A model generated the notes under the pieces. That model was not told where the DNA came from. It saw only the letters and a program-made list of their open reading frames with translations, and did not search any database. Of a stretch of 64,000 nucleotides of DNA, positions 9,413 through 17,194 are shown in pieces; the stretch's first letter is position 1; every line of letters starts with the position of its first letter. The stretch is from NCBI RefSeq assembly GCF_002850255.1, contig NZ_CP022522.1:1411001-1475000 (forward strand). The letters run 5' to 3'. A program made the translations under genes and the position numbers. Source of the stretch: Pseudoalteromonas sp. NC201 (GTDB taxonomy: Bacteria; Pseudomonadota; Gammaproteobacteria; Enterobacterales; Alteromonadaceae).

Positions 9413-10648
9413 ATGCGTTTATCTCAAAATCAAATTTTTAATTCTAATCTTAATTCTATTTTGCGTAATCAGCAGGACGTGAATAAAGCAACACAGCAGC
9501 TGAACACGCAAAAGCGGGTACTGAGTGCTTCTGATGATGCTTCAGCGACTGCTAGAGCCATGCTTTTTGACGACCGGATCCAAGCAAACGATCAGTTTAC
9601 CAAGAACCTGACTATGTTGTCTTCGAGATTAGATACTCAAGAATCAGTGCTTGAAAATATTAAAACGGCCATTGATAGCGCTTATGCGAAGTCAATACAG
9701 GCAGGTAACGGTGGGTTATCTGACGTTGACCGTGAAGCGATTGCTGATGAGCTAGAGTCCATCCAAGATACTATTTTGGATTTAATGAACTCAAAAAGTG
9801 AGGATGGTAAGTTTATATTTTCCGGCTACCAAGATAATACTCAAACCTACAGCTTTGATTCTGCCACTGGAAAGTACGTATATAACGGTGACCAAGGACA
9901 GCATAAAATAAAAGTTTCTGAAGGGGTTGAAATACGCTCAAGTGATAACGGTTTTGATGTATTTGAAAGTGCAGAGAAGCGACTGAATATTACGTCAAAT
10001 ACAGGTGTGGTTTCTGGTGGAATTACATCTGCATCGGTTTATGTAGATGAGCAAGCTGTGTTTGATAAGTTTCATAAAGCAAATTACAACGCCGATCCTA
10101 GTGCGCCTGCAGGTGCAAACACCTTTGACTTAGTGGTGACAGCGGGTACGCCAAATACTTACCAGCTTGAGCAGGGGGGAACGGTTATTTCAACAGGTAG
10201 CTTTGAAGGTAATTCGGTCAAAGTAGCAGGTATGGAATTTAAATATGAGGGTGCCGGTTCTGGTCAAATCAGTTTTGATTTAGAAAAGCCCCAGAAGGAA
10301 AACATTCTAAATACATTAGAATCTATGATTACGTCATTAAGAGACCCCAGTATTACGGGCGATGATTACAAACAGGTACTTGCAGATGGGATCTCTGGAC
10401 TAGACAATGCCAAAATCAAGATATCGCAAGGACAAGCGGGGCTTGGTGGTAGGTTAAATGCTGCTAAGCTTGTATCTGATGCAAATTCAGACTTGGACGT
10501 AGATAATAAGGCAAATAAAGCGGCTTTAATAGAAGTCGATTTTTATTCTGCGATTTCAGAACTCACCAAGCATGAAACTGCGCTGCAGGCCTCTCAGGCA
10601 ACATTTGGCCGCCTAACTAACCTTTCTCTATTAGACTATATTCGTTAA
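9413..10648 (+). CDS. flgL: FlgL (HAP3), hook-filament junction protein
   Basis: Second junction protein, 411 residues, of the longer type. The N-terminus MRLSQNQIFNSNLNSILRNQQDVNKATQQLNTQKRVLSASDD is FlgL and flagellin-like. The C-terminus EVDFYSAISELTKHETALQASQATFGRLTNLSLLDYI is the FlgL end. The middle (about 190-300) is a variable domain. It ends the flgJKL unit, with a small hairpin just downstream. It acts as adaptor between FlgK and the flagellins encoded next. Confidence 0.96.
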   Translation: MRLSQNQIFNSNLNSILRNQQDVNKATQQLNTQKRVLSASDDASATARAMLFDDRIQANDQFTKNLTMLSSRLDTQESVLENIKTAIDSAYAKSIQAGNGGLSDVDREAIADELESIQDTILDLMNSKSEDGKFIFSGYQDNTQTYSFDSATGKYVYNGDQGQHKIKVSEGVEIRSSDNGFDVFESAEKRLNITSNTGVVSGGITSASVYVDEQAVFDKFHKANYNADPSAPAGANTFDLVVTAGTPNTYQLEQGGTVISTGSFEGNSVKVAGMEFKYEGAGSGQISFDLEKPQKENILNTLESMITSLRDPSITGDDYKQVLADGISGLDNAKIKISQGQAGLGGRLNAAKLVSDANSDLDVDNKANKAALIEVDFYSAISELTKHETALQASQATFGRLTNLSLLDYIR

Positions 10649-10651
10649 AAG

Positions 10652-10669
10652 ACGGCCTTTACGGGCCGT
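10652..10669 (+). terminator. Hairpin after flgL, possible terminator
   Basis: Perfect stem ACGGCC / GGCCGT (10652-10657, 10664-10669) starting 4 bases after the flgL stop. The T-run is short, so termination may be partial. The rest of the 317-base gap to flagellin 1 is AT-rich and holds the sigma-28 promoter listed next; I see no gene in it. Confidence 0.55.
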
Positions 10670-10842
10670 TTACTCTCACACCGCTCTAAACTCAACTTTT
10701 CCTCGTAACAAGCTGAATAATAATACAGTTTTATATAATTACCTGACCGTAACCTAGGTGCGTCAAAACTTTGCCATATTTGTTTGAGCAATAATAAAAG
10801 CATATAGAAATCATGACGATAATTTTTTTTTAAAAAAAATAC

Positions 10843-10869
10843 TAAAGGAAATTTTTTGCCGACCGATAA
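10843..10869 (+). promoter_or_regulatory. Sigma-28 (FliA) promoter of flagellin 1
   Basis: TAAAGGAA (10843-10850), 11 bases, ACCGATAA (10862-10869). The FliA consensus is TAAAGTTT-N11-GCCGATAA, so the -10 matches 7 of 8 and the spacing is exact. Transcription would start about 90 bases before the flagellin ATG. Confidence 0.85.
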
Positions 10870-10965
10870 CTTAATTAACCAAGCCGGAGAGTGAAAAACA
10901 TTCAAAGGTTGGAAAAGAATCTAAGTTTGAGAGTGAAAGACTCGATTTAAAGTGGGAGAACCATC

Positions 10966-11928
10966 ATGGCACTTTATGTAAATACTAACGTAAGTTCATT
11001 GAACGCACAAAGACAATTAATGCAATCTGGTAATTCACTAGATACATCATTCAAACGTCTATCATCAGGTTTTCGTATCAACAGCGCTGCTGATGATGCT
11101 GCAGGCCTACAGATTTCTGACCGTTTGAGTTCACAAATCAATGGTCTAAACCAAGGTAACCGAAACGCGAACGACGGCATTTCACTAGCGCAAACAGCCG
11201 AAGGTGCGATGGATGAAGTAACGTCAATGTTCCAGCGTATTCGTACACTGGCACAACAAGCATCAAACGGCTCAAATACAGACGAAGATCGTTTGGCGAT
11301 TCAAGAAGAGATTCGTTCACTATCTGAGGAAGTAAACCGAGTCGCTGCTGACACGACCTTTGGTGGTCAAAACTTACTGGATGGCAGTTACTCAGCAAAC
11401 TTTCAGGTAGGTGCTGATGCGGTACAAACTATCGGTTTCAGTATGCAGAATGTTGCTGGTACAGCAAATGATATGCAGGCAAACGGCGGTTTTACACTGT
11501 CAGGTATCGCGGGTATCGCAAGTGGAGTAACAGGTGTAGCACTAAGTGCAACAACAGGAACTATTAGTACAAACATTGGTACTGAAGCTGATGCAAAAGT
11601 ATTCTCAGATGTATTCACAGCTGGCGGCATCTCAGTATCTTCGCAAGCGAATGCTCAGGCTGTACTAGCTGGTATGGATAACTTGATTGCGGTAGTTGAT
11701 AAGAAACGTGCAGAGTTAGGTGCGGTTCAAAACCGATTCCAATCAACGATTCGTAACCAAGCAAATATCTCTGAGAACTTGTCGGCTGCGAAATCACGTA
11801 TCAAAGATACTGACTTCGCTCAGGAAACTGCAAGCTTAACCAAGATGCAAATCCTTCAACAGGCTAGCCAAACAATCCTAAGTCAGGCTAACCAACGTCC
11901 TCAGGCTGCTTTAAGTCTTCTAGGATAA
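10966..11928 (+). CDS. Flagellin 1 (filament subunit)
   Basis: Flagellar filament protein, 320 residues. It has the flagellin N-terminal domain (SLNAQRQL, RLSSGFRINSAADDAAGLQIS, DGISLAQTAEGAMDE; residues 1-140) and the C-terminal domain (KKRAELGAVQNRFQSTIRNQANISENL to the end). The short Ser/Thr/Ala/Gly-rich middle (about 165-225) is the exposed part and contains many candidate O-glycosylation residues for the Maf enzyme encoded at 17.2 kb. Codons look like those of a highly expressed gene. It is preceded by a FliA promoter and a GGGAG ribosome-binding site. It is very similar to flagellin 3, especially in the middle. Confidence 0.97.
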   Translation: MALYVNTNVSSLNAQRQLMQSGNSLDTSFKRLSSGFRINSAADDAAGLQISDRLSSQINGLNQGNRNANDGISLAQTAEGAMDEVTSMFQRIRTLAQQASNGSNTDEDRLAIQEEIRSLSEEVNRVAADTTFGGQNLLDGSYSANFQVGADAVQTIGFSMQNVAGTANDMQANGGFTLSGIAGIASGVTGVALSATTGTISTNIGTEADAKVFSDVFTAGGISVSSQANAQAVLAGMDNLIAVVDKKRAELGAVQNRFQSTIRNQANISENLSAAKSRIKDTDFAQETASLTKMQILQQASQTILSQANQRPQAALSLLG

Positions 11929-11943
11929 CAGTTGGAAGGTAAA

Positions 11944-11979
11944 GGTGCCTAAGCCGAATGGGGTATTTGCTTAGGCACC
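11944..11979 (+). terminator. Strong hairpin after flagellin 1
   Basis: Perfect 11-bp inverted repeat GGTGCCTAAGC / GCTTAGGCACC (11944-11954, 11969-11979) with a 14-nt loop, 16 bases after the stop. There is no T-run, so it may protect the mRNA 3' end rather than terminate. A canonical terminator follows at 12106. Confidence 0.6.
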
Positions 11980-11987
11980 GAATTGGA

Positions 11988-12001
11988 TGATAAAGCGGAG
12001 G
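11988..12001 (+). repeat. Copy of the flagellin 3 leader/RBS motif
   Basis: TGATAAAGCGGAGG, identical over 14 bases to 13542-13555 immediately before the flagellin 3 start, but here no flagellin ORF follows. Possibly a relic of a duplicated flagellin leader. Confidence 0.5.
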
Positions 12002-12105
12002 TGCTTAAATCCAATAGCGTTCATTAAAACAATGAACACGTTAATTAAAGCATTAAGTATGCCAACTTTATGCTAGAAAAATGACACTCACTCTCAAATT
12101 TATCT

Positions 12106-12129
12106 AAAGAGGCCAACTGGCCTCTTTTT
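12106..12129 (+). terminator. Rho-independent terminator between flagellins 1 and 2
   Basis: Perfect stem AAAGAGGCC / GGCCTCTTT (12106-12114, 12119-12127) with 4-nt loop AACT and a T-run to 12129. The 504-base gap 11929-12432 holds this, the upstream hairpin, the leader-like repeat and the sigma-54 promoter of flagellin 2; I see no gene in it. Confidence 0.9.
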
Positions 12130-12276
12130 ATTTCCCTACACTTTGAGCTGAAGCCTCTCCACCCATCAAAAAAGCCGCGGCTAGATGCCGAAATGCTAGT
12201 TAGTCGTTCCTCGATAAACAAAGTATTTAATACCTATTTTTAAGTTCCCTGTGTTATTTAATCATAGCTTTGGATT

Positions 12277-12294
12277 TTTGGCCTGCTATTTGCT
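12277..12294 (+). promoter_or_regulatory. Sigma-54 promoter of flagellin 2
   Basis: TTTGGCCTGCTATTTGCT-type element: GG 12280-12281, ten bases, GC 12292-12293. It lies about 140 bases before the flagellin 2 ATG, leaving a long leader. No sigma-28 site is seen in this gap. Confidence 0.8.
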
Positions 12295-12432
12295 TGCTAC
12301 TAGTTACAGTAAATTCTGGCGTCAAAGTGGCAATTGGTTGCCTTAGTTGGTTGAATACCCGATGCATAAGTGCCGCTTTGTCATTTAACTATCTATCAAT
12401 TAGATATTGATTTGACAAAAAGAGAGTGAATT

Positions 12433-13398
12433 ATGGCTTTATATGTAAATACAAATGTTAGTGCTATTAATGCACAGAGACAGCTAACTAACTCGGGCAA
12501 TGAACTAGATACATCTTTCAAACGTTTGTCATCTGGTATGCGTATTAATAGTGCTGCTGACGATGCGGCCGGGTTACAAATCTCCGATCGATTACAATCT
12601 CAAATTTTAGGTTTAACCCAAGGGAACCGAAACGCCAATGACGGAATTTCATTGGCTCAGACCGCTGAAGGGGCAATGGATGAAATCACTTCTATGTTCC
12701 AACGTATCCGTACCCTATCTCAACAGGCAGCGAATGGTTCTAACACTGATGAAGATCGCTTAGCCATTCAAGAAGAAATTAGACAGTTAGCCTCTGAGGT
12801 TAATAGGGTAGCGTCTGATACCACTTTTGGTGGACAGAACTTACTTGACGGTTCTTATGCTGCTAATTTCCAAGTTGGTGGTGATGCGGTTCAAACTATT
12901 GGGTTTAGCATGCAATATGTAGGTGCGACAGCAAATAGTTTGGCTGACAATGGTGGCTTTACACTTTCTGGGATTGCAGGGGTAGCTAGTGGTGTTTCTG
13001 GCGCTGCATTAAGTGCAACAACTGCTACGATTAGTACAAATATTGGTACTGAGGCTGATGCCAAAGTGTTCTCAAATGTTTTCACAGCAGGAGGGATCTC
13101 GGTTTCTTCACAGGCCAATGCACAAGCTGTTATGGCAGGTATGGATGCGCTGATTGCGGTAGTTGATAAAAAGCGTGCAGAGTTGGGTGCTGTACAAAAC
13201 CGATTCCAGTCAACAATACGGAACCAAGCTAATATTTCTGAAAACTTGTCGGCAGCAAAATCGCGAATTAAAGATGCTGACTTTGCACTAGAAACAGCCA
13301 AATTAACTAAGAATCAGATATTACAGCAAGCAAGTCAGACGATTCTCGGCCAGGCAAATCAGCGTCCACAAGCGGCACTGAGCCTACTTCAGGGCTAG
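12433..13398 (+). CDS. Flagellin 2 (sigma-54-type filament subunit)
   Basis: Flagellin of 321 residues with the same domain plan as its neighbours: D0/D1 N-terminus, short Ser/Thr-rich middle, and C-terminal helix ending RPQAALSLLQG. It differs from flagellins 1 and 3 at scattered positions (for example SAINAQRQLTNSGNELD, QILGLTQGNRNA), and its synonymous codons are more diverged and less biased. It alone has a sigma-54 promoter instead of a FliA promoter. By analogy with polar-flagellate vibrios, where the sigma-54-dependent flagellin is made first and is essential, it may be the core or hook-proximal flagellin; that role is an inference. Confidence 0.96.
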   Translation: MALYVNTNVSAINAQRQLTNSGNELDTSFKRLSSGMRINSAADDAAGLQISDRLQSQILGLTQGNRNANDGISLAQTAEGAMDEITSMFQRIRTLSQQAANGSNTDEDRLAIQEEIRQLASEVNRVASDTTFGGQNLLDGSYAANFQVGGDAVQTIGFSMQYVGATANSLADNGGFTLSGIAGVASGVSGAALSATTATISTNIGTEADAKVFSNVFTAGGISVSSQANAQAVMAGMDALIAVVDKKRAELGAVQNRFQSTIRNQANISENLSAAKSRIKDADFALETAKLTKNQILQQASQTILGQANQRPQAALSLLQG

Positions 13399-13433
13399 AA
13401 ATGAATAAAAAATAAAAAAATTACAAATAAAGC

Positions 13434-13460
13434 TCAAGCTTTCGCTTTAGCAGCCGATAG
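13434..13460 (+). promoter_or_regulatory. Sigma-28 (FliA) promoter of flagellin 3
   Basis: TCAAGCTT (13434-13441), 11 bases, GCCGATAG (13453-13460): 6 of 8 and 7 of 8 matches to the FliA consensus at exact spacing, 100 bases before the flagellin 3 ATG. Confidence 0.8.
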
Positions 13461-13541
13461 CAGAATTAGAGAACTATAAATTTAGGACTCTTATTCATCG
13501 TTGGTAGCAGGGTAGGGGTATCCCGCTCCAGCGAGTTATGT

Positions 13542-13555
13542 TGATAAAGCGGAGG
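13542..13555 (+). repeat. Leader/RBS motif of flagellin 3, duplicated at 11988
   Basis: TGATAAAGCGGAGG containing the GGAGG ribosome-binding site, 5 bases before the ATG at 13561. An identical 14-mer lies at 11988-12001 downstream of flagellin 1. Confidence 0.6.
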
Positions 13556-13560
13556 CTATT

Positions 13561-14523
13561 ATGGCTTTATATGTAAATACCAATGTGAGTTCATTGAACG
13601 CACAGCGGCAACTAAATAAATCCTCAGGTGCGTTAGATACATCCTTTCAACGCTTGTCGTCAGGTTTGCGCATTAACAGCGCAAAAGATGATGCTGCAGG
13701 TATGCAAATCACAAACCGTCTAAATGGTCAGATCAATGGTCTGAATCAGGGCATGAGAAACGCCAACGACGGTATTTCATTAGCGCAAACAGCCGAAGGT
13801 GCACTGGATGAAACCACTCAGATGTTCCAGCGTATTAGAACGCTTGCTCAGCAGGCTTCGAACGGTTCGAATACGGATGAAGATAGGCTTGCACTACAAG
13901 AGGAAATTCGTTCATTAGCTGAAGAAGTAAACCGCGTCGCTGCGGATACGACATTCGGTGGTCAAAACTTGCTTGATGGCAGTTATGATGCGAACTTCCA
14001 AGTCGGTGCCGATGCAGTTCAAACTATCGGCTTTAGTATGCAAAACGTAGCAGGTACTGCAAACGATTTACAAGCGGATGGCGGCTTCACACTGTCTGGT
14101 ATCGCAGGCATTGCAAGTGGTGTAACTGGTGTGGCACTCAGTGCGACTACAGGTACAATTAGTACCACGATTGGTACCGAAGCAGATGCGAAAGTCTTCT
14201 CAAATGTATTCACGGCGGCTGGTATTTCTGTATCTTCGCAAGCGAATGCCCAGGCTGTATTAGCTGGTATGGATAACTTGATTGCGGTAGTTGATAAGAA
14301 ACGCGCAGAGCTGGGTGCGGTTCAAAACCGATTCCAGTCAACTATTCGTAACCAATCGAATGTTGCTGAAAACTTAACGGCTGCACGTTCTCGGATCCAA
14401 GATACAGACTTCGCACAAGAGACTGCAAACTTGACTAAGATGCAGATTTTGCAACAAGCAAGTAGTTCTATCTTGAGCCAAGCGAATCAAAGACCGCAAG
14501 TAGCTTTATCGCTACTAGGTTAA
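13561..14523 (+). CDS. Flagellin 3 (filament subunit)
   Basis: Flagellin of 320 residues. N-terminal motifs SLNAQRQL, RLSSGLRINSAKDDAAGMQIT and a C-terminal helix ending RPQVALSLLG. The central and C-terminal parts (about residues 140-275) are nearly identical to flagellin 1 in protein and DNA, while the N-terminal 60 residues are more different. That pattern fits gene conversion between the paralogues. FliA-type promoter and GGAGG ribosome-binding site. Confidence 0.97.
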   Translation: MALYVNTNVSSLNAQRQLNKSSGALDTSFQRLSSGLRINSAKDDAAGMQITNRLNGQINGLNQGMRNANDGISLAQTAEGALDETTQMFQRIRTLAQQASNGSNTDEDRLALQEEIRSLAEEVNRVAADTTFGGQNLLDGSYDANFQVGADAVQTIGFSMQNVAGTANDLQADGGFTLSGIAGIASGVTGVALSATTGTISTTIGTEADAKVFSNVFTAAGISVSSQANAQAVLAGMDNLIAVVDKKRAELGAVQNRFQSTIRNQSNVAENLTAARSRIQDTDFAQETANLTKMQILQQASSSILSQANQRPQVALSLLG

Positions 14524-14566
14524 TTGATTAGTATTGTAGCGTCAGGTTTGTGAATAATTCTCAAAC

Positions 14567-14584
14567 TTGGCGTATACTTTACGG
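14567..14584 (+). promoter_or_regulatory. Degenerate sigma-54-like site before flaG
   Basis: TTGG at 14567-14570, ten bases, then AC instead of GC at 14581-14582 (TTTAC rather than TTTGC). Spacing and position, 24 bases before the flaG start, suit a sigma-54 promoter, but the -12 G is lost. It may be weak or non-functional. Confidence 0.3.
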
Positions 14585-14605
14585 TAAAAGGTTTGGAGGT
14601 GTGTT

Positions 14606-15016
14606 GTGAAAGAAGTTCAAGCGTCTACACCAAATGGATTCGTCAATCATACAAAACCAGAAGAATTAATTAGGACGGCATCTTCTGCTGAGACGACTCG
14701 TGCGGTTGAGTCTACTAGCAAAACAGAATCTAGTACGAAGCAAAGCGAGGAACAAGGTGCTGTAAAGCCTGACATTTTGGAAGAAATTAAAAACAACTTA
14801 GAAAAGCTGAATCAGTTTATTCCTGTTACAGCAACTAATTTGTCTTTCGAGTTTGACGAACGTGGAGATCCTCCCGTTGTAAAGGTGATCGATACGAACA
14901 ATGATGAAGTAATACGGGAAATTCCTTCCGAGGAGTTTCGTGAAATGGCTAAAGCTCTCGAAGAGTTTGCCGATAAGGTGTCAAGTAGAGGATTGCTGTT
15001 TGATAAAACAGCTTAA
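14606..15016 (+). CDS. flaG: FlaG family protein
   Basis: FlaG, a small protein found next to fliD in polar-flagellate bacteria and thought to affect filament length; its biochemical role is unclear. 136 residues. The first ~65 are low-complexity Ser/Thr/Glu-rich. The conserved part is about 70-130 (LNQFIPVTATNLSFEFDERGDPPVVKVID followed by IREIPSEEF). The start is GTG at 14606, supported by GGAGGT at 14595-14600. It is the first gene of flaG-fliD-fliS-fliT. Confidence 0.93.
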   Translation: MKEVQASTPNGFVNHTKPEELIRTASSAETTRAVESTSKTESSTKQSEEQGAVKPDILEEIKNNLEKLNQFIPVTATNLSFEFDERGDPPVVKVIDTNNDEVIREIPSEEFREMAKALEEFADKVSSRGLLFDKTA

Positions 15017-15034
15017 TATTGGGTTGGAGGTTGT

Positions 15035-16444
15035 ATGCCATTAATTACATCTGCGGGTATAGGCTCGGGGCTTGACTTAGAAAGCATCATTAAAGCGACA
15101 ATTGATGCTGAAAATGTTCCTAAGTTACAAGCGTTTGCCAAAAAAGAAGACTCTTTAAAAGTGGAGTTATCTGCGGTTGGTGAGTTAAAGTCAGCAATCT
15201 CTAAACTCAAAGATACGATGGCGAAGCTTGCAGATCCTGACAACTTTGGTAAGCGAGTAGCAAACATTACCCAACCTAGTGGCGGAGATATAATCAGCGT
15301 TACTCCAACATCAGATATATCCGTAGGAAACTTTAAAGTTGCCGTCAAACAATTGGCAGAGGGTAGCCGAATCATTTCAGCAGACGACGCATTTGCATCG
15401 ACTGATGCGGTCGTTAGTGCATCCGGAGGTACACTTTCGTTCGGAGCTGGGCCAGATAAGTCATTTGATTTAGATGTGACAGCGGGAATGACACTTGCTG
15501 AACTCAGAGACGCAATAAACTCTTCTGAGTCTAATTTCGGGATAACCGCGAATATCGTGAATACGGGTAATGTTGGTTCCAAGCTTGTACTTACTTCCAA
15601 TGTCACCGGCGACAATAACGACTTAACAATAACTTCGGATACTGCAGAGCTTGATGCAATCAGCACAACTGCATCTGGTGGTGGTGCTGGTGGAATGACA
15701 ACAGTTCAAGCTGCGCAAAACGCAATTATTACTGTTGATGGCCTTGAAGTGACAAGTGATAGCAACACATTCAAGGATGCGGTGCAAGACATGACGATTA
15801 GAGCCCTTGAAGTTAGTGAAGGTAACGATACTGATGGTTATGCGACAGCTAAATTAAATATTGATTACGATCGTGAATCTATTAGCAAAATGATTGACGA
15901 GTTTATTGCAAATTATAATAATTTGATTGGCACTATTGGTCTTCACACTCGAGTTGGTAGACCGTTAAACGGTGACTCCTCAATGAGGACATTGAGCGAC
16001 CAGATGATATCGACTCTATCGTCAGAGCTTACAGACGCAGGTCCATTTGGTTCCATTTTTGATATTGGCCTAGGCGTTAAAAAAGATGGATATCTTGAAA
16101 AATCTTCACTGGTAAGAAGTCTTAATGAAGCTATGGACGATAACTACGATGATATTGGCAAGGCTTTTGCAGGTGATAACGGTGTAGCTAAACAACTTGA
16201 AGAGTTGCTAGGTAATTACGTCGATTCTAAAGGCATATTGAAGCAACGTGAGACGAGCTTAAATAGCCAGTTAGATGATTTAGAAGATGACGTCCTGAAT
16301 CATGAATATCGAATGAAATCGATGGAAGAAGGGTTACGTCAAAAATATGCTGGTCTAGACGTGTTGATTGCTCAAATGCAACAAACACAGTCCTATTTAG
16401 GTGCTCAATTAGCAAATTTACCTGGCTTCACTAAATCTAAGTAA
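15035..16444 (+). CDS. fliD: FliD (HAP2), filament cap
   Basis: Filament-capping protein that folds and inserts flagellin at the filament tip, 469 residues. The N-terminus ITSAGIGSGLDLESIIKATIDAE is the FliD_N signature (GIGSGLD). FliD_C occupies about 230-460 and contains FIANYNNLIGTI, and a coiled-coil region (about 395-455) includes SQLDDLEDDVLNHEYRMKSMEEGLRQKYAGLD. Close to flaG (18 bases) and fliS (17 bases). A long antisense frame across the 5' half is a shadow. Confidence 0.97.
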   Translation: MPLITSAGIGSGLDLESIIKATIDAENVPKLQAFAKKEDSLKVELSAVGELKSAISKLKDTMAKLADPDNFGKRVANITQPSGGDIISVTPTSDISVGNFKVAVKQLAEGSRIISADDAFASTDAVVSASGGTLSFGAGPDKSFDLDVTAGMTLAELRDAINSSESNFGITANIVNTGNVGSKLVLTSNVTGDNNDLTITSDTAELDAISTTASGGGAGGMTTVQAAQNAIITVDGLEVTSDSNTFKDAVQDMTIRALEVSEGNDTDGYATAKLNIDYDRESISKMIDEFIANYNNLIGTIGLHTRVGRPLNGDSSMRTLSDQMISTLSSELTDAGPFGSIFDIGLGVKKDGYLEKSSLVRSLNEAMDDNYDDIGKAFAGDNGVAKQLEELLGNYVDSKGILKQRETSLNSQLDDLEDDVLNHEYRMKSMEEGLRQKYAGLDVLIAQMQQTQSYLGAQLANLPGFTKSK

Positions 16445-16461
16445 ACTAAGAGGCATGTGAT

Positions 16462-16890
16462 ATGTATAACGCCCGAGTCAAAAATTACCAAAGAGAAGCA
16501 TTGAAAACGAGAGTTGCAGGTGCAGACCGTTATGAAATAATTCAAATGTTGATGGCTGGTGCCGTTGAAAAAATGGTACTTGCAAAGGTATCTATTGAAA
16601 AGCGTCACCTCGAAGCCAAAGCAGAACATATTTCTAAGGCTTCAGCCATCATTGAAGCACTTCGTGGAAGCTTAGACTTTGAAGTTGGTGGCGAAGTAAC
16701 AGAAAATCTGTATGCCCTCTATTCATACATGTTAGACAGGTTGTTAGATGCTAGCATGCAAAATGACCCCGCTATAGTTGATGAAGTATCGAATTTGCTG
16801 AAGGAAATCAAGTCTGCTTGGGACGCGATTCCAATTGATGTACGTAAGCAGACACTGGATGCTAACGGCGCGGATGCTAATGTCGGCTGA
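16462..16890 (+). CDS. fliS: FliS, flagellin export chaperone
   Basis: Cytosolic chaperone that binds the C-terminal helices of flagellin and stops early polymerisation, 142 residues. Family features: an N-terminal YQREALKTRVAGADRYEIIQMLMAGAVEKM segment and the conserved KASAIIEALRGSLDFEVGGEVTENLYALYSYMLDRLLDA block (about 55-95). It sits downstream of fliD and overlaps the start of the fliT-like gene by 11 bases. Confidence 0.96.
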   Translation: MYNARVKNYQREALKTRVAGADRYEIIQMLMAGAVEKMVLAKVSIEKRHLEAKAEHISKASAIIEALRGSLDFEVGGEVTENLYALYSYMLDRLLDASMQNDPAIVDEVSNLLKEIKSAWDAIPIDVRKQTLDANGADANVG

Positions 16891-17176
16891 GTTAGCTCAC
16901 ATAGAAGCAACCCTCAATAAGCTGGATGCTGCTTGTCAGGCAGGTGAGTTGGAAGAGGCTCAATGTCTTTTCATTCAGATAGACAAACAGCTCCGGACAA
17001 CATTAACAGCTGATGTGTTAGCTGATTCAGAACAAGCTCAACAATCGGCTTTAGTCATATTCAATCATATCCAATCAATAATGAGCCAGTTGCAGCAGGA
17101 AAAAAGCGCTGTTGCAAAAGAACTATCACAAGTTATTGGCAATAAAAAAAAGATCAAAGCGTATAAAAATATTTAA
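16880..17176 (+). CDS. FliT-like flagellar chaperone
   Basis: Small helical protein of 98 residues from ATG 16880, which overlaps the fliS stop and suggests translational coupling. A longer frame opens at 16835 inside fliS, but its N-terminus is a shadow of FliS. The sequence is all alpha with heptads (HIEATLNKLDAACQAGELEEA; SIMSQLQQEKSAVAKELSQVIGNKKKIKAYKNI). Size, position and basic C-terminus fit a FliT-type FliD chaperone. Similarity is too weak for certainty. It is the last flagellar gene before the glycan island. Confidence 0.7.
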   Translation: MSAELAHIEATLNKLDAACQAGELEEAQCLFIQIDKQLRTTLTADVLADSEQAQQSALVIFNHIQSIMSQLQQEKSAVAKELSQVIGNKKKIKAYKNI

Positions 17177-17194
17177 TACGACACCGGCAAATGT

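Noticed and set aside
15013..15666. 217-codon minus-strand ORF inside fliD
   Set aside because: Antisense shadow of a firmly identified gene, with a Ser/Ala/Val-rich nonsense-like composition.
16835..16879. N-terminal extension of the FliT-like protein
   Set aside because: It is read from inside fliS in another frame; ATG 16880 overlapping the fliS stop is more natural.
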